A program made the position numbers and the translations under genes. The notes under the pieces were generated by a model that did not search any database, had not been told where the DNA came from, and was given only the letters and a program-made list of their open reading frames with translations. From Oceanospirillales bacterium (GTDB lineage Bacteria; Pseudomonadota; Gammaproteobacteria; Pseudomonadales; Balneatricaceae): a stretch of DNA of 64,000 nucleotides. Of this stretch, positions 1 to 9,263 are shown piece by piece (position 1 is the stretch's first letter; each line of letters starts with the position of its first letter). The stretch spans positions 62,001 through 126,000 of the forward strand of contig JAAEYW010000008.1 in the NCBI GenBank assembly GCA_018223185.1. Direction: 5' to 3'.

Positions 1-399
1 TCTGCAGGGCATCATCTGGTTGCGGTAGATTTTGCTGTTGAAGGGCTCAGGCGCCTGCAACAGTTTGCTGCTGACTTGAATGTTGAGGTGGAAACCCAGG
101 CGCTTGACCTGAACGACAGTGATGCCCTTAGCGAGCTGGGCCGCTTTGATAATATTGTTATAGTGCGTTATCTGCCAGATCAGACGCTGCTGGGCACGCT
201 TCCTGAGCTGATGAAACCCGGTGCCCGCCTGTTGATTATCACCTTCAATCCGGACCATCACCGGCAAACAGGGTTTCCCGGACGGTTTTGCTTACAACCG
301 GAAGAACTGATAGACAAGTTGCCCCAGCTTACCCTGATCAGCTATGACAACGGCAGTTTAAAGGGCAGTGTATTTGATAGTTATCTTTTTACTATTTAA
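1..399 (+). CDS. SAM-dependent methyltransferase, C-terminal part (5' end outside window)
   Basis: The reading frame is open from base 1, so the ORF-track TTG start at 76 is only an artefact of where ORF calling began. About 132 residues are visible. An acidic strand-end motif (VAVDFAVEG) and a later hydrophobic strand after a KPGARLL turn match the SAM-binding Rossmann core of class I methyltransferases, where the acidic residue contacts the SAM ribose. The tail (SVFDSYLFTI) resembles the last beta strands of small TehB-like enzymes. The substrate cannot be told. It lies upstream of rraA on the same strand with a gap of about 90 bp. Confidence 0.7.
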   Translation, partial: SAGHHLVAVDFAVEGLRRLQQFAADLNVEVETQALDLNDSDALSELGRFDNIVIVRYLPDQTLLGTLPELMKPGARLLIITFNPDHHRQTGFPGRFCLQPEELIDKLPQLTLISYDNGSLKGSVFDSYLFTI

Positions 400-491
400 T
401 GTCATCTTTTCCGCCTATGGTGCAAGTGCAAAAACACGTAAGATAAGTGATTATACAGACCCGTTAACGGTTTAATTTAAGGAGCATACTC

Positions 492-983
492 GTGGACGAT
501 TTATTACCTGAACTTTGTGACCAGTTTCCCGATCTGGTACAGGTTGTAGAGCCGATGTTTGGTAACTTTGGTGGTCGTGAACGTTTTGGTGGCGAAATTG
601 TCACGCTGAAAGCGTTTGAAGACAACTCTCTGGTCCGTGAACAGGTTGCTTTGCCTGGTGAAGGGCGTGTTCTGGTTGTTGACAGTGGCGGCTCTATGCG
701 ACGCGCAATGCTGGGTGATATGCTGGCTGAAAAGGCGGTTCTTAATGGCTGGTCAGGGATTATCATTTATGGTTGTATACGTGATGTGAATGCGATCGGA
801 GAACTCGATCTTGGCGTTCAGGCGCTGGGGGCAAACCCGATGAAAACCGATAAGAAAGGCATTGGGGAGCTGAATGTAGACCTGACGTTTGGAGGTGTGA
901 CCTTCAAGCCAGGCCATTATGTTTACGCCGATAACAATGGCATTCTTGTCTCGCCTGAAAAGCTTGAGCTGAGTGAAAGCTGA
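492..983 (+). CDS. rraA: RraA-family regulator of RNase E / aldolase-fold protein
   Basis: 163 residues, close to the usual length of RraA. The protein carries the family core [13 protein letters not shown] followed by [10 protein letters not shown], the fold shared with 4-hydroxy-4-methyl-2-oxoglutarate aldolases. In E. coli RraA binds RNase E and inhibits RNA decay in the cytoplasm; some homologues are metal-dependent aldolases, so both labels are used. The start is GTG, chosen because GGAG sits at good spacing upstream and the N-terminus matches the family. It is monocistronic, ending at a strong hairpin shared with the convergent paaI unit. Confidence 0.9.
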   Translation: MDDLLPELCDQFPDLVQVVEPMFGNFGGRERFGGEIVTLKAFEDNSLVREQVALPGEGRVLVVDSGGSMRRAMLGDMLAEKAVLNGWSGIIIYGCIRDVNAIGELDLGVQALGANPMKTDKKGIGELNVDLTFGGVTFKPGHYVYADNNGILVSPEKLELSES

Positions 984-1014
984 TTTTAAGTATTGAACGA
1001 CTTACCTGATAAAA

Positions 1015-1036
1015 AAAGGCCGCAAACGCGGCCTTT
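1015..1036. terminator. Bidirectional intrinsic terminator between rraA and paaI
   Basis: Perfect 9-bp stem AAAGGCCGC / GCGGCCTTT with a 4-nt loop, preceded by a run of seven A and followed by T-rich sequence. It can terminate rraA (plus) and the paaF-paaG-paaH-paaI unit (minus). Confidence 0.85.
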
Positions 1037-1054
1037 ATGCTGTTGAATAAAGAC

Positions 1055-1507
1055 TCAGTCTTCCGGTATTAATGTGCCTTTGATCTGATAGCTCTTGCCG
1101 CGAAAGAAGGCGAGCTCATCACCCTTCTGGTTGTAGAGGGTTATATCATAAACGCCGGTACGACCGCTGCGGCTGCGTTCCTGTGCAACCGCGGTCAGAA
1201 CGTCACCCTCGAAGCCGGGGGCGATATATTCAATGCTGCAGCCGCTGGCAACGGTTGACCGGTTGTAGGTGTTGCACGAATGTGCAAATGCCGTGTCGCA
1301 CAAGGTGAACATACAACCGCCATGACTGATCGCATGCCCATTGAGCATATCTTTTCGCACTGGCATCGATAGTTTGGCATAACCCGGTGCGATCTCTTCA
1401 ATGGTCATCCCCATCGCCTGAGCCGCCTGGTCACCACTGTGCAGTGCCTCACTACAGGCTTCAGCCAGCTGTTGCGGTGTCATTTCACTGGTTTTCATCT
1501 CAGGCAC
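1055..1507 (-). CDS. paaI: Hydroxyphenylacetyl-CoA thioesterase PaaI
   Basis: 150-residue hot-dog-fold thioesterase. The motif NGHAISHGGCMFTLCDTAFA holds the conserved HGG and Asp of PaaI enzymes, which hydrolyse ring-hydroxylated phenylacetyl-CoA thioesters and so free CoA trapped in dead-end products. It is the last gene of a four-gene minus-strand unit and overlaps the end of paaH by 8 bp, which suggests translational coupling. The neighbouring paaH, paaG and paaF make the phenylacetate assignment firm; a related general acyl-CoA thioesterase is the only real alternative. Confidence 0.9.
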   Translation of the reverse strand: MPEMKTSEMTPQQLAEACSEALHSGDQAAQAMGMTIEEIAPGYAKLSMPVRKDMLNGHAISHGGCMFTLCDTAFAHSCNTYNRSTVASGCSIEYIAPGFEGDVLTAVAQERSRSGRTGVYDITLYNQKGDELAFFRGKSYQIKGTLIPED

Positions 1508-3014
1508 CTCCGGCCACTTTTCTTAATAACAGGGGCGATGCCCGGTAACGGTCTTCACCGTAAGCATCCATCAGATTATCCAGAACATCCAGCGCATAGC
1601 TCAGCTCGAGATTATTTACCCATTCAATCGGGCCGCAGGGGTAGTTCACGCCACCTTTCATTGCGATATCAACCGCCTGTTCATCACAGACCTGTTGGTT
1701 TACGGCATCGAATCCCTCATTGGCCAGCATACAGACCGTACGCATTACCACCATGCCGGGGATATCATCAATAATGCTGACAGACTTGCCGATCGCCTGA
1801 AACAGACCAACGGCCGCCTGAACGGCTTCGGCTGATGCCTGATCTGCAGGCGCCAGTGCTATGCGGGATGCACTGTTATAATCCAGAGCCAGATCAAAAT
1901 TGATCAGATCCGGACGGAGGGTTTCACCGGCTCTCATCGTGGTGAACTGACCGTTTGTCAGCATTACCGTGGCGTCGCCTACAGTGATCATCCCTTCCAC
2001 TTCATCATTATCAACCCGGTTAACTCTGATGCCGGCTTGTTCAAACAGTGGGACGAGGCTTTCTGCAACGCCCAGCTCACCCTCTACGGTGATTGATTCG
2101 GGCGCCGGGCAGGGATCTGCCGTTTTCGCTGCGGGTTTAACCGCATTGTCACTGTAATCATAAAATCCACGTCCGGTTTTACGACCCAGATGACCGGCAT
2201 CTACCAGCTCTTTCTGCATCAGTGATGGCAGGAAACGCTGATCATTATAGAATGCAGAAAAGACCGAGCAGGTTACCGCGTAGTTGACGTCATGGCCGAT
2301 CAGGTCCATGAGTTCAAATGGCCCCATACGGAATCCGCCGCACTCACGCATCAGGGCATCGATAGTGGCGATATCGGCACCGCCTTCCTGACAGATCCGC
2401 AGACCTTCGGCATAAAAGGGACGGGCGACACGGTTAACGATAAAGCCAGGCGTCGACTTTGCCAGTACCGGTTGCTTACCCCAGCTGGCAGAAAGCGCAT
2501 AGATATCCGCAGCAATCTGAGGGTCGGTATCGAGGCCGCTGATCACTTCTACCAGCTTCATAATCGGCGCGGGGTTGAAGAAGTGCATACCAACCAGGTT
2601 TTGTGGTCGTTTCAGTGTAGAGCCAATGGCGGTTACTGATATCGAGGAGGTATTGGTAGCTATCACTGTGTTCTCAGCACAGATCTCTTCCAGCTGACCA
2701 AAAACCTGCTGCTTAATATCCAGGCGTTCGACAATTGCTTCGATAACCAGGTTAGCCGATGCCAGATCGGTTAATGCATCAACAGGGTTCAGGCGGGATA
2801 GCAGGGCGTCTGCATCCGACTGGGTCATTTTGTTTCGTTCAACCAGTTTAGCCAGTCCTTTCGCGGTATTATCAATACCCCGTTTGGCTGCGCCTTCTGC
2901 GGCATCATACAGCAGTACCTGATGGCCTGCGTTTGCTGCTACCTGTGCAATTCCGGCACCCATTGTGCCTGCACCGATAACGGCGATGACTGAGTCATTT
3001 GTAAAACGGCTCAT
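1500..3014 (-). CDS. paaH: 3-hydroxyacyl-CoA dehydrogenase PaaH
   Basis: 504 residues. An N-terminal Rossmann domain has GAGTMGAGIAQ for NAD binding. The catalytic-His motif MHFFNPAPIMKLVEV is present, followed by a helical dimerisation domain and a second 3HCDH C-terminal domain (around GMVVMRTVCMLANEG). This two-domain layout fits PaaH (formerly PaaC), which oxidises 3-hydroxyadipyl-CoA to 3-oxoadipyl-CoA in phenylacetate degradation. It lies between paaG and paaI on the minus strand, 14 bp after paaG. The following step needs PaaJ thiolase, which is not in the window. Confidence 0.92.
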   Translation of the reverse strand: MSRFTNDSVIAVIGAGTMGAGIAQVAANAGHQVLLYDAAEGAAKRGIDNTAKGLAKLVERNKMTQSDADALLSRLNPVDALTDLASANLVIEAIVERLDIKQQVFGQLEEICAENTVIATNTSSISVTAIGSTLKRPQNLVGMHFFNPAPIMKLVEVISGLDTDPQIAADIYALSASWGKQPVLAKSTPGFIVNRVARPFYAEGLRICQEGGADIATIDALMRECGGFRMGPFELMDLIGHDVNYAVTCSVFSAFYNDQRFLPSLMQKELVDAGHLGRKTGRGFYDYSDNAVKPAAKTADPCPAPESITVEGELGVAESLVPLFEQAGIRVNRVDNDEVEGMITVGDATVMLTNGQFTTMRAGETLRPDLINFDLALDYNSASRIALAPADQASAEAVQAAVGLFQAIGKSVSIIDDIPGMVVMRTVCMLANEGFDAVNQQVCDEQAVDIAMKGGVNYPCGPIEWVNNLELSYALDVLDNLMDAYGEDRYRASPLLLRKVAGGA

Positions 3015-3028
3015 ATCTGTTTACTCCG

Positions 3029-3820
3029 TTACTTACCAGTAAATTGTGGTGCGCGTTTGGTCATAAATGCGCTGACCCCTTCACGATAATCGTCTGTACG
3101 TCCCGCCAGCGTTTGCAAATCCCTTTCCAGATCAAGCTGCTCATCAAAGCTGTTGTTGGCGGAGGACTGCAGCGCGCGTTTAATCAGTGCAAGGCCTTTA
3201 GTGGGTTGGGTGGCCAGCTGCTTAGCCATGGCGAGTGCCGCATCTTTTAATGCGTCAGGCTCGTATGTTTTCCAAATCATGCCCCATTGCTCAGCCTGTT
3301 CCGCAGAGAGTTTTTCACCCAGCAGCGACAGCGCCATGGCGCGTGGGAATCCGATTGCGCGGGGCAGTGTCCAGGTGCCACCGGAGTCGGGAATCAGACC
3401 GATCTTGCAGAACGCCTGGATAAAACTGGCTGTTTTTGATGCCACGACAATGTCGCAGGCCAGTGCAATATTAGCCCCTGCGCCCGCGGCTACACCATTC
3501 ACAGCGCATATTACCGGCATCTCCAGTGAGGCGATAGTGCGGATCATGGGGTTGTAGTTTTTTTCGATTGATTCACCCAGATTCGGTACCTCGGCATCCG
3601 GATCTACTGCCCGGTCGCTGAGATCCTGACCGGCACAGAAGCCCCGGCCATTACCGGTGATCAGCAGGCAGCGAACTGCCTCATCTGTTCTGACCTGCTT
3701 AAGTGCATCGCGAACCTCGGCATGCATCTCAGTGTTGAAGCTGTTGAGACTTTCCGGCCGGTTCAGTGTCAGGACAGCGACTCCCTGGGTAATCTCAAAC
3801 TCAATATTGTTATATGACAT
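3029..3820 (-). CDS. paaG: 1,2-epoxyphenylacetyl-CoA isomerase PaaG
   Basis: Crotonase-fold protein of 263 residues from the start chosen here. The longer ORF-track version carries 45 extra N-terminal residues read out of paaF DNA; the ATG at 3820 has an AGGA ribosome site (CGAGGAAAATAACAAG) and starts the family sequence MSYNNIEFE. Oxyanion-hole motif GFCAGQDLSD and IPDSGGTWTLPRA, with the Asp typical of PaaG, are visible. PaaG converts ring-1,2-epoxyphenylacetyl-CoA to oxepin-CoA and also shifts double bonds later in the pathway. It follows paaF by 4 bp. Confidence 0.9.
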   Translation of the reverse strand: MSYNNIEFEITQGVAVLTLNRPESLNSFNTEMHAEVRDALKQVRTDEAVRCLLITGNGRGFCAGQDLSDRAVDPDAEVPNLGESIEKNYNPMIRTIASLEMPVICAVNGVAAGAGANIALACDIVVASKTASFIQAFCKIGLIPDSGGTWTLPRAIGFPRAMALSLLGEKLSAEQAEQWGMIWKTYEPDALKDAALAMAKQLATQPTKGLALIKRALQSSANNSFDEQLDLERDLQTLAGRTDDYREGVSAFMTKRAPQFTGK

Positions 3821-3824
3821 CTTG

Positions 3825-4604
3825 TTATTTTCCTCGAAAGTCAGGTCGACGTTTTTCCATGAAGGCTGCGATGCCTTCGTTTCTATCTTCTGTAGCTGCC
3901 AGCAGGGTAAATGATTTGCGCTCCAGATTGAGTCCGGTTTCCAGTGTTGTCTCATACGCTTTCAGCAGCGATTCTTTTGCCAGGCGTACTGCAAGGGGGG
4001 GCTTTCGGGCAATATTCTTTGCCAGCTTCAACGCCCGGTTATAACTCATTTCAGGGATGGTTATCTCGCTTACCAGACCAAAGTCCCGGGCCTGCTCTGC
4101 ATTGATGAATTCACCGGAGAGCACCAGTTGCATCGCCATTGATTTGCCTACGGTTCTGAGTAATCGCTGCGTGCCACCAGCACCGGGAATGATTCCCAGG
4201 TTTATCTCTGGCTGTCCAAATTGAGCATTATCACCTGCTATAACAATATCGCAGTGCATCATCAGCTCGCAGCCTCCACCCAGAGCGAAGCCGTTCACTG
4301 CAGCAATAATCGGTTTGGGGTATTGTGCGATACGCCGCCAGTAGCTGGGGCGAATATCATTCATTACCCCGACCGCATCCAGTTCCGCCATCTCTTTGAT
4401 GTCTGCTCCAGCGGCGAAAACGTGTTCGCCTCCGGTAATTACCACGGCTTTGATGCTGTCATCGTTGATGGTGGAGTCCAGAGTCTCTGCTATCTCACGC
4501 AACAGGTTATTGCACAGAGCATTACGTGCTTCAGGGCGGTTCAGGGTAATGGTGATTACGCCTGAATCAGGCGCCGTGACCAGAATATCTTGATAATCGG
4601 GCAT
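3825..4604 (-). CDS. paaF: 2,3-dehydroadipyl-CoA hydratase PaaF
   Basis: 259-residue enoyl-CoA hydratase with AAGADIKEM (oxyanion hole), GGGCELMMHCD (first catalytic Glu region) and GIIPGAGGTQRL (second catalytic Glu region). In the paa pathway PaaF hydrates 2,3-dehydroadipyl-CoA. It is the first gene of the minus-strand paaF-paaG-paaH-paaI unit and is divergent from paaN. A generic short-chain enoyl-CoA hydratase would look the same, so the specific role rests on context. Confidence 0.88.
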   Translation of the reverse strand: MPDYQDILVTAPDSGVITITLNRPEARNALCNNLLREIAETLDSTINDDSIKAVVITGGEHVFAAGADIKEMAELDAVGVMNDIRPSYWRRIAQYPKPIIAAVNGFALGGGCELMMHCDIVIAGDNAQFGQPEINLGIIPGAGGTQRLLRTVGKSMAMQLVLSGEFINAEQARDFGLVSEITIPEMSYNRALKLAKNIARKPPLAVRLAKESLLKAYETTLETGLNLERKSFTLLAATEDRNEGIAAFMEKRRPDFRGK

Positions 4605-5100
4605 GGTTTATCTCAGCATAATGGGTATCGAAAGTGGCTGTCAGCTTAAGCGCTTCAGGCTAGTGTTTATTATTCTAGTGGAGAACTCTCTTTGTCGGTT
4701 TGTGAACCAGAAAACTGAGAGTTTCACGGTTCTGTCAGCATGCCTGCAAACACAGGCATCATCGTTTTAACCAGTAATGCACAGGTTACCGTAAAATGAC
4801 AAAGGGATACAAATATAATATGGATAAATTATCTTTTCGTATCACTTTGTTTGGTGTATCTTTTACAAATATAGAAAATCGTCAGTTAGTTAAGCCCCGG
4901 TTGTAACAAAGTCTGCTTTAATTAAGATCTGAAATTAAGCACTGGGAAACTAAGTACTGGGAAACAGAGTCACCTAACAACCGGGCTGGGCGATTTTAAC
5001 CATTATAAAACCTATGCAGGCAGAACGACTTAGTTTGATAACAGGCCGTTCTGCTAAGAGATAAAGCCCTCCGGGCCAAATAAAAGAAAGAGAATCTTGT
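4605..5100. promoter_or_regulatory. Divergent control region between paaF and paaN
   Basis: 496 bp without a convincing gene; the long minus ORF here is a shadow. It must hold promoters for both paa units. A perfect 7-bp inverted repeat (ATGCCTG at 4740-4746, CAGGCAT at 4753-4759) and a direct repeat of TAAG-C/T-ACTGGGAAAC (about 4935-4966) are the visible structures. I saw no clear PaaX or PaaR operator. Both repeats are candidate regulator sites only. Confidence 0.45.
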
Positions 5101-6780
5101 ATGAGCCAAACCCTGTTTGATCTGCACAAAGCAAAACTTGATGCCGCGCTGAACGCGATCCGTACCCGTGATTATTACAGTGCGTATGCAGAAAGCCCAA
5201 GCCCACGCAAATATGGTGAAACCGCCGATAAGGACGGGCAGGCAGCATTTAAGGCACATCTGAATGGTTCTTTTGCCCTGGATATGCCAGGCATCGCCGG
5301 TGAGGCAGGTAGTGAGGTGTCCCCTTATGGCTTTGATCTTGGCATAAAATACCCCACTGTTGATATTGATGTTCTGTTGCCGGCGATGAATGAAGCACGC
5401 AAAGTGTGGCGTGATATTGGTGTTGAAGGTCGTACAGGGATCTGTCTCGAAATTCTCAAGCGAATCAATCAGCGCAGCTTCGAGATTGGTTATGCCGTGA
5501 TGCATACCTCTGGTCAGGGCTTTATGATGGCTTTCCAGGCAGGCGGTCCTCATGCTCAGGATCGCGGTCTTGAAGCGGTAGCCTATGGTTATGATGCGAT
5601 GACACATTCGCCTGCAGCATCAACCTGGACGAAGCCTCAGGGTAAGCATGACCCGCTGGTGATGAAAAAAACCTATACCGTTGCCGGACGCGGTGTTGCT
5701 CTGGTGATCGGTTGTTCAACCTTCCCGACCTGGAATACCTATCCGGGTCTGTTTGCATCACTGGTTACCGGCAACCCGGTAGTGGTTAAGCCACATCCTG
5801 CCGGCATTCTGCCTGCAGCAATCAGTGTAAAAATTGCCCAGGAAGTGTTGAGTGAACAAGGCCTGCCGCCGCATATCGTTTCGATGGTTATCGATGCCGA
5901 TCCTGCTCACCCCTGCACCAAAGAGCTGGCGCAGCGAGACGAAGTGAAGCTGATCGACTTCACCGGTAATACCCCGTTCGGCGACTGGCTGGAGCAGAAC
6001 TGTCATCAGGCACAGGTTTACACTGAGAAAGCCGGTGTTAATACCATCATCATCGACTCAACCGACAATTTTAAAGGGATGATTCAGAACCTCTCGTTTA
6101 CGCTGAGTCTCTATTCCGGCCAGATGTGTACCACGCCACAGGATATCTTTATCCCGGCTGAGGGCATCGATACAGATCAGGGCCACAAGAGCTTTGATGA
6201 CGTTGCCGAAGCGCTAAGCACCGGCATTACCCGTTTTCTCTCTGATCCGGAGCGTGCAGGGATGGTGCTGGGCTGCATTCAGGCCGACGTTACTGATAAG
6301 CGAGTCGACAGCGCCCGCGAACTGGGTGAAAAGATCGGTACAGTGGTACGCGAATCTGACCGTCCTGAGAATCCGTGGTTTAAAGAGGGGCGGATGCGCA
6401 GTCCACTGCTGATCGCCGTTGATGCGGATAAAGAAGATGCCTATATGGAAGAACTGTTCGGTCCGATCAGCTTCCTGGTACGCACTGACAGTACGAACCA
6501 CTCAATCGAACTGGCTCACAAGGCCGTTAAGAATCACGGTGCGATTACCATGGGCTGTTACTCGACCAGTGTTGCAGTGCTGGATCAGATTGAAGAGGCT
6601 GCACTGGATGCCGGGGTTGCGCTTTCTATCAACCTGACGGCGGGTGTCTATGTTAATCAGAGTGCGGCATTCAGTGATTTCCATGCCACCGGCTGTAACC
6701 CGGCAGCTAACGCTTCACTGTCAGACCTGGCTTATGTAGCGAATCGTTTCCGCGTTATCCAGAGCCGCAAGCACGCCTGA
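5101..6780 (+). CDS. paaN: Phenylacetate degradation aldehyde dehydrogenase PaaN
   Basis: 559-residue aldehyde-dehydrogenase-superfamily protein of the PaaN type. The catalytic Cys lies in YSGQMCTTPQDIF, and LFGPISFLV is the usual late ALDH motif. PaaN/PaaZ proteins act at ring opening, oxidising the semialdehyde formed after oxepin-CoA hydrolysis. Classical PaaZ has about 680 residues with a C-terminal MaoC hydratase; that domain is absent here, so hydrolysis must come from another protein. The ATG at 5101 follows AGAAAGAGAATC. It starts the plus-strand paa unit. Confidence 0.85.
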   Translation: MSQTLFDLHKAKLDAALNAIRTRDYYSAYAESPSPRKYGETADKDGQAAFKAHLNGSFALDMPGIAGEAGSEVSPYGFDLGIKYPTVDIDVLLPAMNEARKVWRDIGVEGRTGICLEILKRINQRSFEIGYAVMHTSGQGFMMAFQAGGPHAQDRGLEAVAYGYDAMTHSPAASTWTKPQGKHDPLVMKKTYTVAGRGVALVIGCSTFPTWNTYPGLFASLVTGNPVVVKPHPAGILPAAISVKIAQEVLSEQGLPPHIVSMVIDADPAHPCTKELAQRDEVKLIDFTGNTPFGDWLEQNCHQAQVYTEKAGVNTIIIDSTDNFKGMIQNLSFTLSLYSGQMCTTPQDIFIPAEGIDTDQGHKSFDDVAEALSTGITRFLSDPERAGMVLGCIQADVTDKRVDSARELGEKIGTVVRESDRPENPWFKEGRMRSPLLIAVDADKEDAYMEELFGPISFLVRTDSTNHSIELAHKAVKNHGAITMGCYSTSVAVLDQIEEAALDAGVALSINLTAGVYVNQSAAFSDFHATGCNPAANASLSDLAYVANRFRVIQSRKHA

Positions 6781-6820
6781 AAAACGGCTGAAAAGAAAGA
6801 GTAACGGACAAGGGCTTGTT

Positions 6821-7606
6821 ATGAACTACCATTGCATTCTGACGGAAGTGACACAGGGGGTTGGGATTATTACGCTCAACCGTCCTGACGTGATGAACGC
6901 GCTTAACGAAACGTTATGTCGCGAAGTGGGTGAGGCGATCGACCGGTTTGAAGCGGATGATAGCATCGGCTGTATCATCATCACGGGTGGCGCACAGGTG
7001 TTTGCTGCGGGGGCTGATATTAAGGAAATGAAGGATCAGTCCTTTGCCGATCTGCACCGTAAAGACTTTCCCCGGATTCAGCGTGATTGCTGGCGAGCCA
7101 TTGAAGATGCCCGTAAGCCGGTTATTGCCGCGGTTGCTGGTTTCGCGCTGGGCGGTGGTTGTGAAATGACCATGGCCTGCGATTTTATAATCGCCGCGGA
7201 TACGGCTAAGTTTGGCCAGCCAGAGATCGCTATTGGCACGATGCCGGGTGCCGGAGGCACTCAGCGGATGACCAAAGCGGTGGGTAAGGCTAAGGCGATG
7301 GAGATGTGCCTGACCGGCCGGATGATGGATGCCGAGGAAGCTGAAAGGGCGGGCCTGGTTGCCCGTATTGTGCCCGCTGAGGCTCTGGCCGAACAGGCAC
7401 TCAAAACAGCGTCTAAGATTGCCTCAATGTCACAGCCTGCGGTTATGTTGATTAAAGAGAGTGTTAACATGGCGGTGAGTTGTTCGCTCGAAGATGGTTT
7501 GCGTTTCGAGCGCCGGGCATTTGAAGCCACTTTCGCCTTTGAGGATTGTTCAGAAGGGATGAACGCTTTCGCAGAAAAACGTAAACCGGTATTCAAAAAC
7601 CGCTGA
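6821..7606 (+). CDS. Enoyl-CoA hydratase/isomerase family protein, paa-linked
   Basis: 261-residue crotonase with AAGADIKEM, GGGCEMTMACD and GTMPGAGGTQRMT, so both glutamate regions of a true hydratase are kept. It is closely related to paaF upstream and lies 40 bp after paaN, so the two are probably co-transcribed and end at the hairpin at 7632. It may be a second 2,3-dehydroadipyl-CoA hydratase or act on another intermediate of the ring-opening branch. Its crotonase fold differs from the MaoC hydratase missing from PaaN, so direct replacement is only a guess. Confidence 0.8.
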   Translation: MNYHCILTEVTQGVGIITLNRPDVMNALNETLCREVGEAIDRFEADDSIGCIIITGGAQVFAAGADIKEMKDQSFADLHRKDFPRIQRDCWRAIEDARKPVIAAVAGFALGGGCEMTMACDFIIAADTAKFGQPEIAIGTMPGAGGTQRMTKAVGKAKAMEMCLTGRMMDAEEAERAGLVARIVPAEALAEQALKTASKIASMSQPAVMLIKESVNMAVSCSLEDGLRFERRAFEATFAFEDCSEGMNAFAEKRKPVFKNR

Positions 7607-7631
7607 TAAAGAGCCGTAAAACCGTTCTGAT

Positions 7632-7663
7632 AAAGCCGCCATGACATTTCACTGGCGGCTTTT
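7632..7663 (+). terminator. Intrinsic terminator after paaN-hydratase unit
   Basis: Stem AAAGCCGCCA / TGGCGGCTTT with an 11-nt loop and a short T tail (TTTTGTG), 25 bp after the hydratase stop. Confidence 0.85.
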
Positions 7664-7722
7664 GTGTTTCTGGAAACGGTATACTGCTATTCATTATTCA
7701 GACAAATATCAGAGTGAGTGTT

Positions 7723-8469
7723 ATGAAACTATCAGGTAAAACTGCCTGGGTTACCGGAGCCAGTTCCGGTATAGGCCGGGCAACAGCAAGGTTGTTAGCC
7801 GCTGAAGGTGCCGATCTGGTGATCAGTGCCCGGCGTGAAGACCGGCTTCAGCAGCTGGCGGAAGAGATAACTGCGCTGGGGCGCAAAGTCACTATCGCCA
7901 CTGTCGATGTATCTGACCGTGAGGGTATGCAGGCCGTGGCTGAGATGATCGCTTCACTGGGCGGTGTCGATATCCTCATTAATAATGCCGGAACCATGCC
8001 GATCAGTCCTATCATCAATGGCCGGGTGGATGAGTGGGAGCAGATGATCGATACCAATATTAAAGGGGTGCTGTATGCGATTCACGGGGTCTATCCCGGC
8101 ATGGCTGAGCGTAAACAGGGTCATATCGTTAATATCAGTTCGGTTGCAGCCCGTCTGACCTATCCCAGCGCCGGAGTCTATGCCGGAACCAAGCATGCGG
8201 TACGGGCGATCTCTGATACCCTGCGTAAAGAGGCTATCCGATACGGCGTGCGGGTTACCGATATTCAGCCAGGGGCTGTCGATACCGAACTGGCCGACAG
8301 TATTGTTCATGAGAAGATCCGTGCTGCCGTGAAAGACAATATGTATGGTGAAGATATGCTCAATCTCACGCCTGAGGATATCGCTAACGCCATTCTGTAT
8401 GCGCTCACTCAACCGGCACATGTGGATGTCAGCGAACTGCTTATCCGCCCGTTGGTACAGGAAAATTAA
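7723..8469 (+). CDS. Short-chain dehydrogenase/reductase
   Basis: 248 residues from ATG 7723; the track's GTG at 7714 is only three codons upstream and is less likely, as the stretch before ATG holds the GAGTG ribosome site. Classical SDR features are clear: TGASSGIGRA for NADP binding, NNAG, then Ser in VNISSVAA and YAGTK for the catalytic Ser-Tyr-Lys. The substrate is unknown. An Arg-containing ARRED loop after the second strand suggests NADPH preference. It stands between the paa terminator and a HAD gene on the same strand. Confidence 0.85.
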   Translation: MKLSGKTAWVTGASSGIGRATARLLAAEGADLVISARREDRLQQLAEEITALGRKVTIATVDVSDREGMQAVAEMIASLGGVDILINNAGTMPISPIINGRVDEWEQMIDTNIKGVLYAIHGVYPGMAERKQGHIVNISSVAARLTYPSAGVYAGTKHAVRAISDTLRKEAIRYGVRVTDIQPGAVDTELADSIVHEKIRAAVKDNMYGEDMLNLTPEDIANAILYALTQPAHVDVSELLIRPLVQEN

Positions 8470-8558
8470 GTGGTTTTAACGGCTAAGGTTATCTTTATTG
8501 TGCTATTAACGTAAGATCTGTTTACGGGTTTTACGAATAACAGCTTTGGATATCTATT

Positions 8559-9221
8559 TTGTACAAGTTACTTATTTTTGACTGGGACGGCACCATCATT
8601 GACTCAGCTGCACGGATCGTTTCCAGTATGCAAAAAGCCGCGCGCGATCTGAATCAGCCAGAGCTGACTGATGAGGCTGTGCGTAACATCATTGGTCTGG
8701 GATTACCGGAAGCGATTCAGGCGCTGATTCCCGGGGTTGACGATGCCCTCATTCCGCAATTGCGAGAGCGCTACGGTCATTATTATCTGCATGCTGACGA
8801 GACGCCGGCGGCGCTGTTTGAGGGGGTGGAGCAAACACTGGTTAACCTTAAGCAGAAAGGTTTCCGGCTGGCGGTTGCCACCGGCAAAAGTCGTCGTGGA
8901 CTGCAACGTATATTTACCGATACGGGGCTTGAATATCTGTTTGAAACATCCCGTTGTGCCGATGAAACCACCTCTAAACCTCATCCGCATATGCTTGAAG
9001 AGATTCTTGAAGAGACCGGTTTAAATCCATCTGATGCGGTCATGATCGGCGATACTGAATTTGATCTGGAAATGGGTGTCAGAGCAGGTATGGATACTAT
9101 TGCAGTCAGTTATGGTGCGCATCATATTGACCGCCTGAGACCGTACAATCCGGTATTGGTGATGCACCGTTTTCCTGAACTGGAAAGCTGGTTAACTCAG
9201 GCATCACTGAATCATTCGTAA
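8559..9221 (+). CDS. HAD-superfamily phosphatase (phosphoglycolate phosphatase-like)
   Basis: 220 residues with all four HAD motifs: DWDGTIIDS (nucleophile and acid Asp), the Thr motif AVATGKS, Lys in SKPHP, and GDTEFDLEMG for Mg2+. A cap domain lies between motifs I and II. In related genomes this gene sits between rluC and sppA, and it precedes sppA here too; rluC itself is absent. The apparent start is TTG (TTGTACAAG), since no ATG gives the family N-terminus. The physiological substrate is uncertain. Confidence 0.85.
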   Translation: MYKLLIFDWDGTIIDSAARIVSSMQKAARDLNQPELTDEAVRNIIGLGLPEAIQALIPGVDDALIPQLRERYGHYYLHADETPAALFEGVEQTLVNLKQKGFRLAVATGKSRRGLQRIFTDTGLEYLFETSRCADETTSKPHPHMLEEILEETGLNPSDAVMIGDTEFDLEMGVRAGMDTIAVSYGAHHIDRLRPYNPVLVMHRFPELESWLTQASLNHS

Positions 9222-9263
9222 TTCAACTACGTTAAATTTTTTAGGCATATTAAGGAGAACTGC

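Noticed and set aside
4605-5100. PaaX/PaaR operator between paa units
   Set aside because: No sequence matching the known operators could be recognised; only unspecific repeats were listed.
4996-5607. 203-residue minus ORF over the paaN start
   Set aside because: Antisense shadow of paaN and its leader; no family character.
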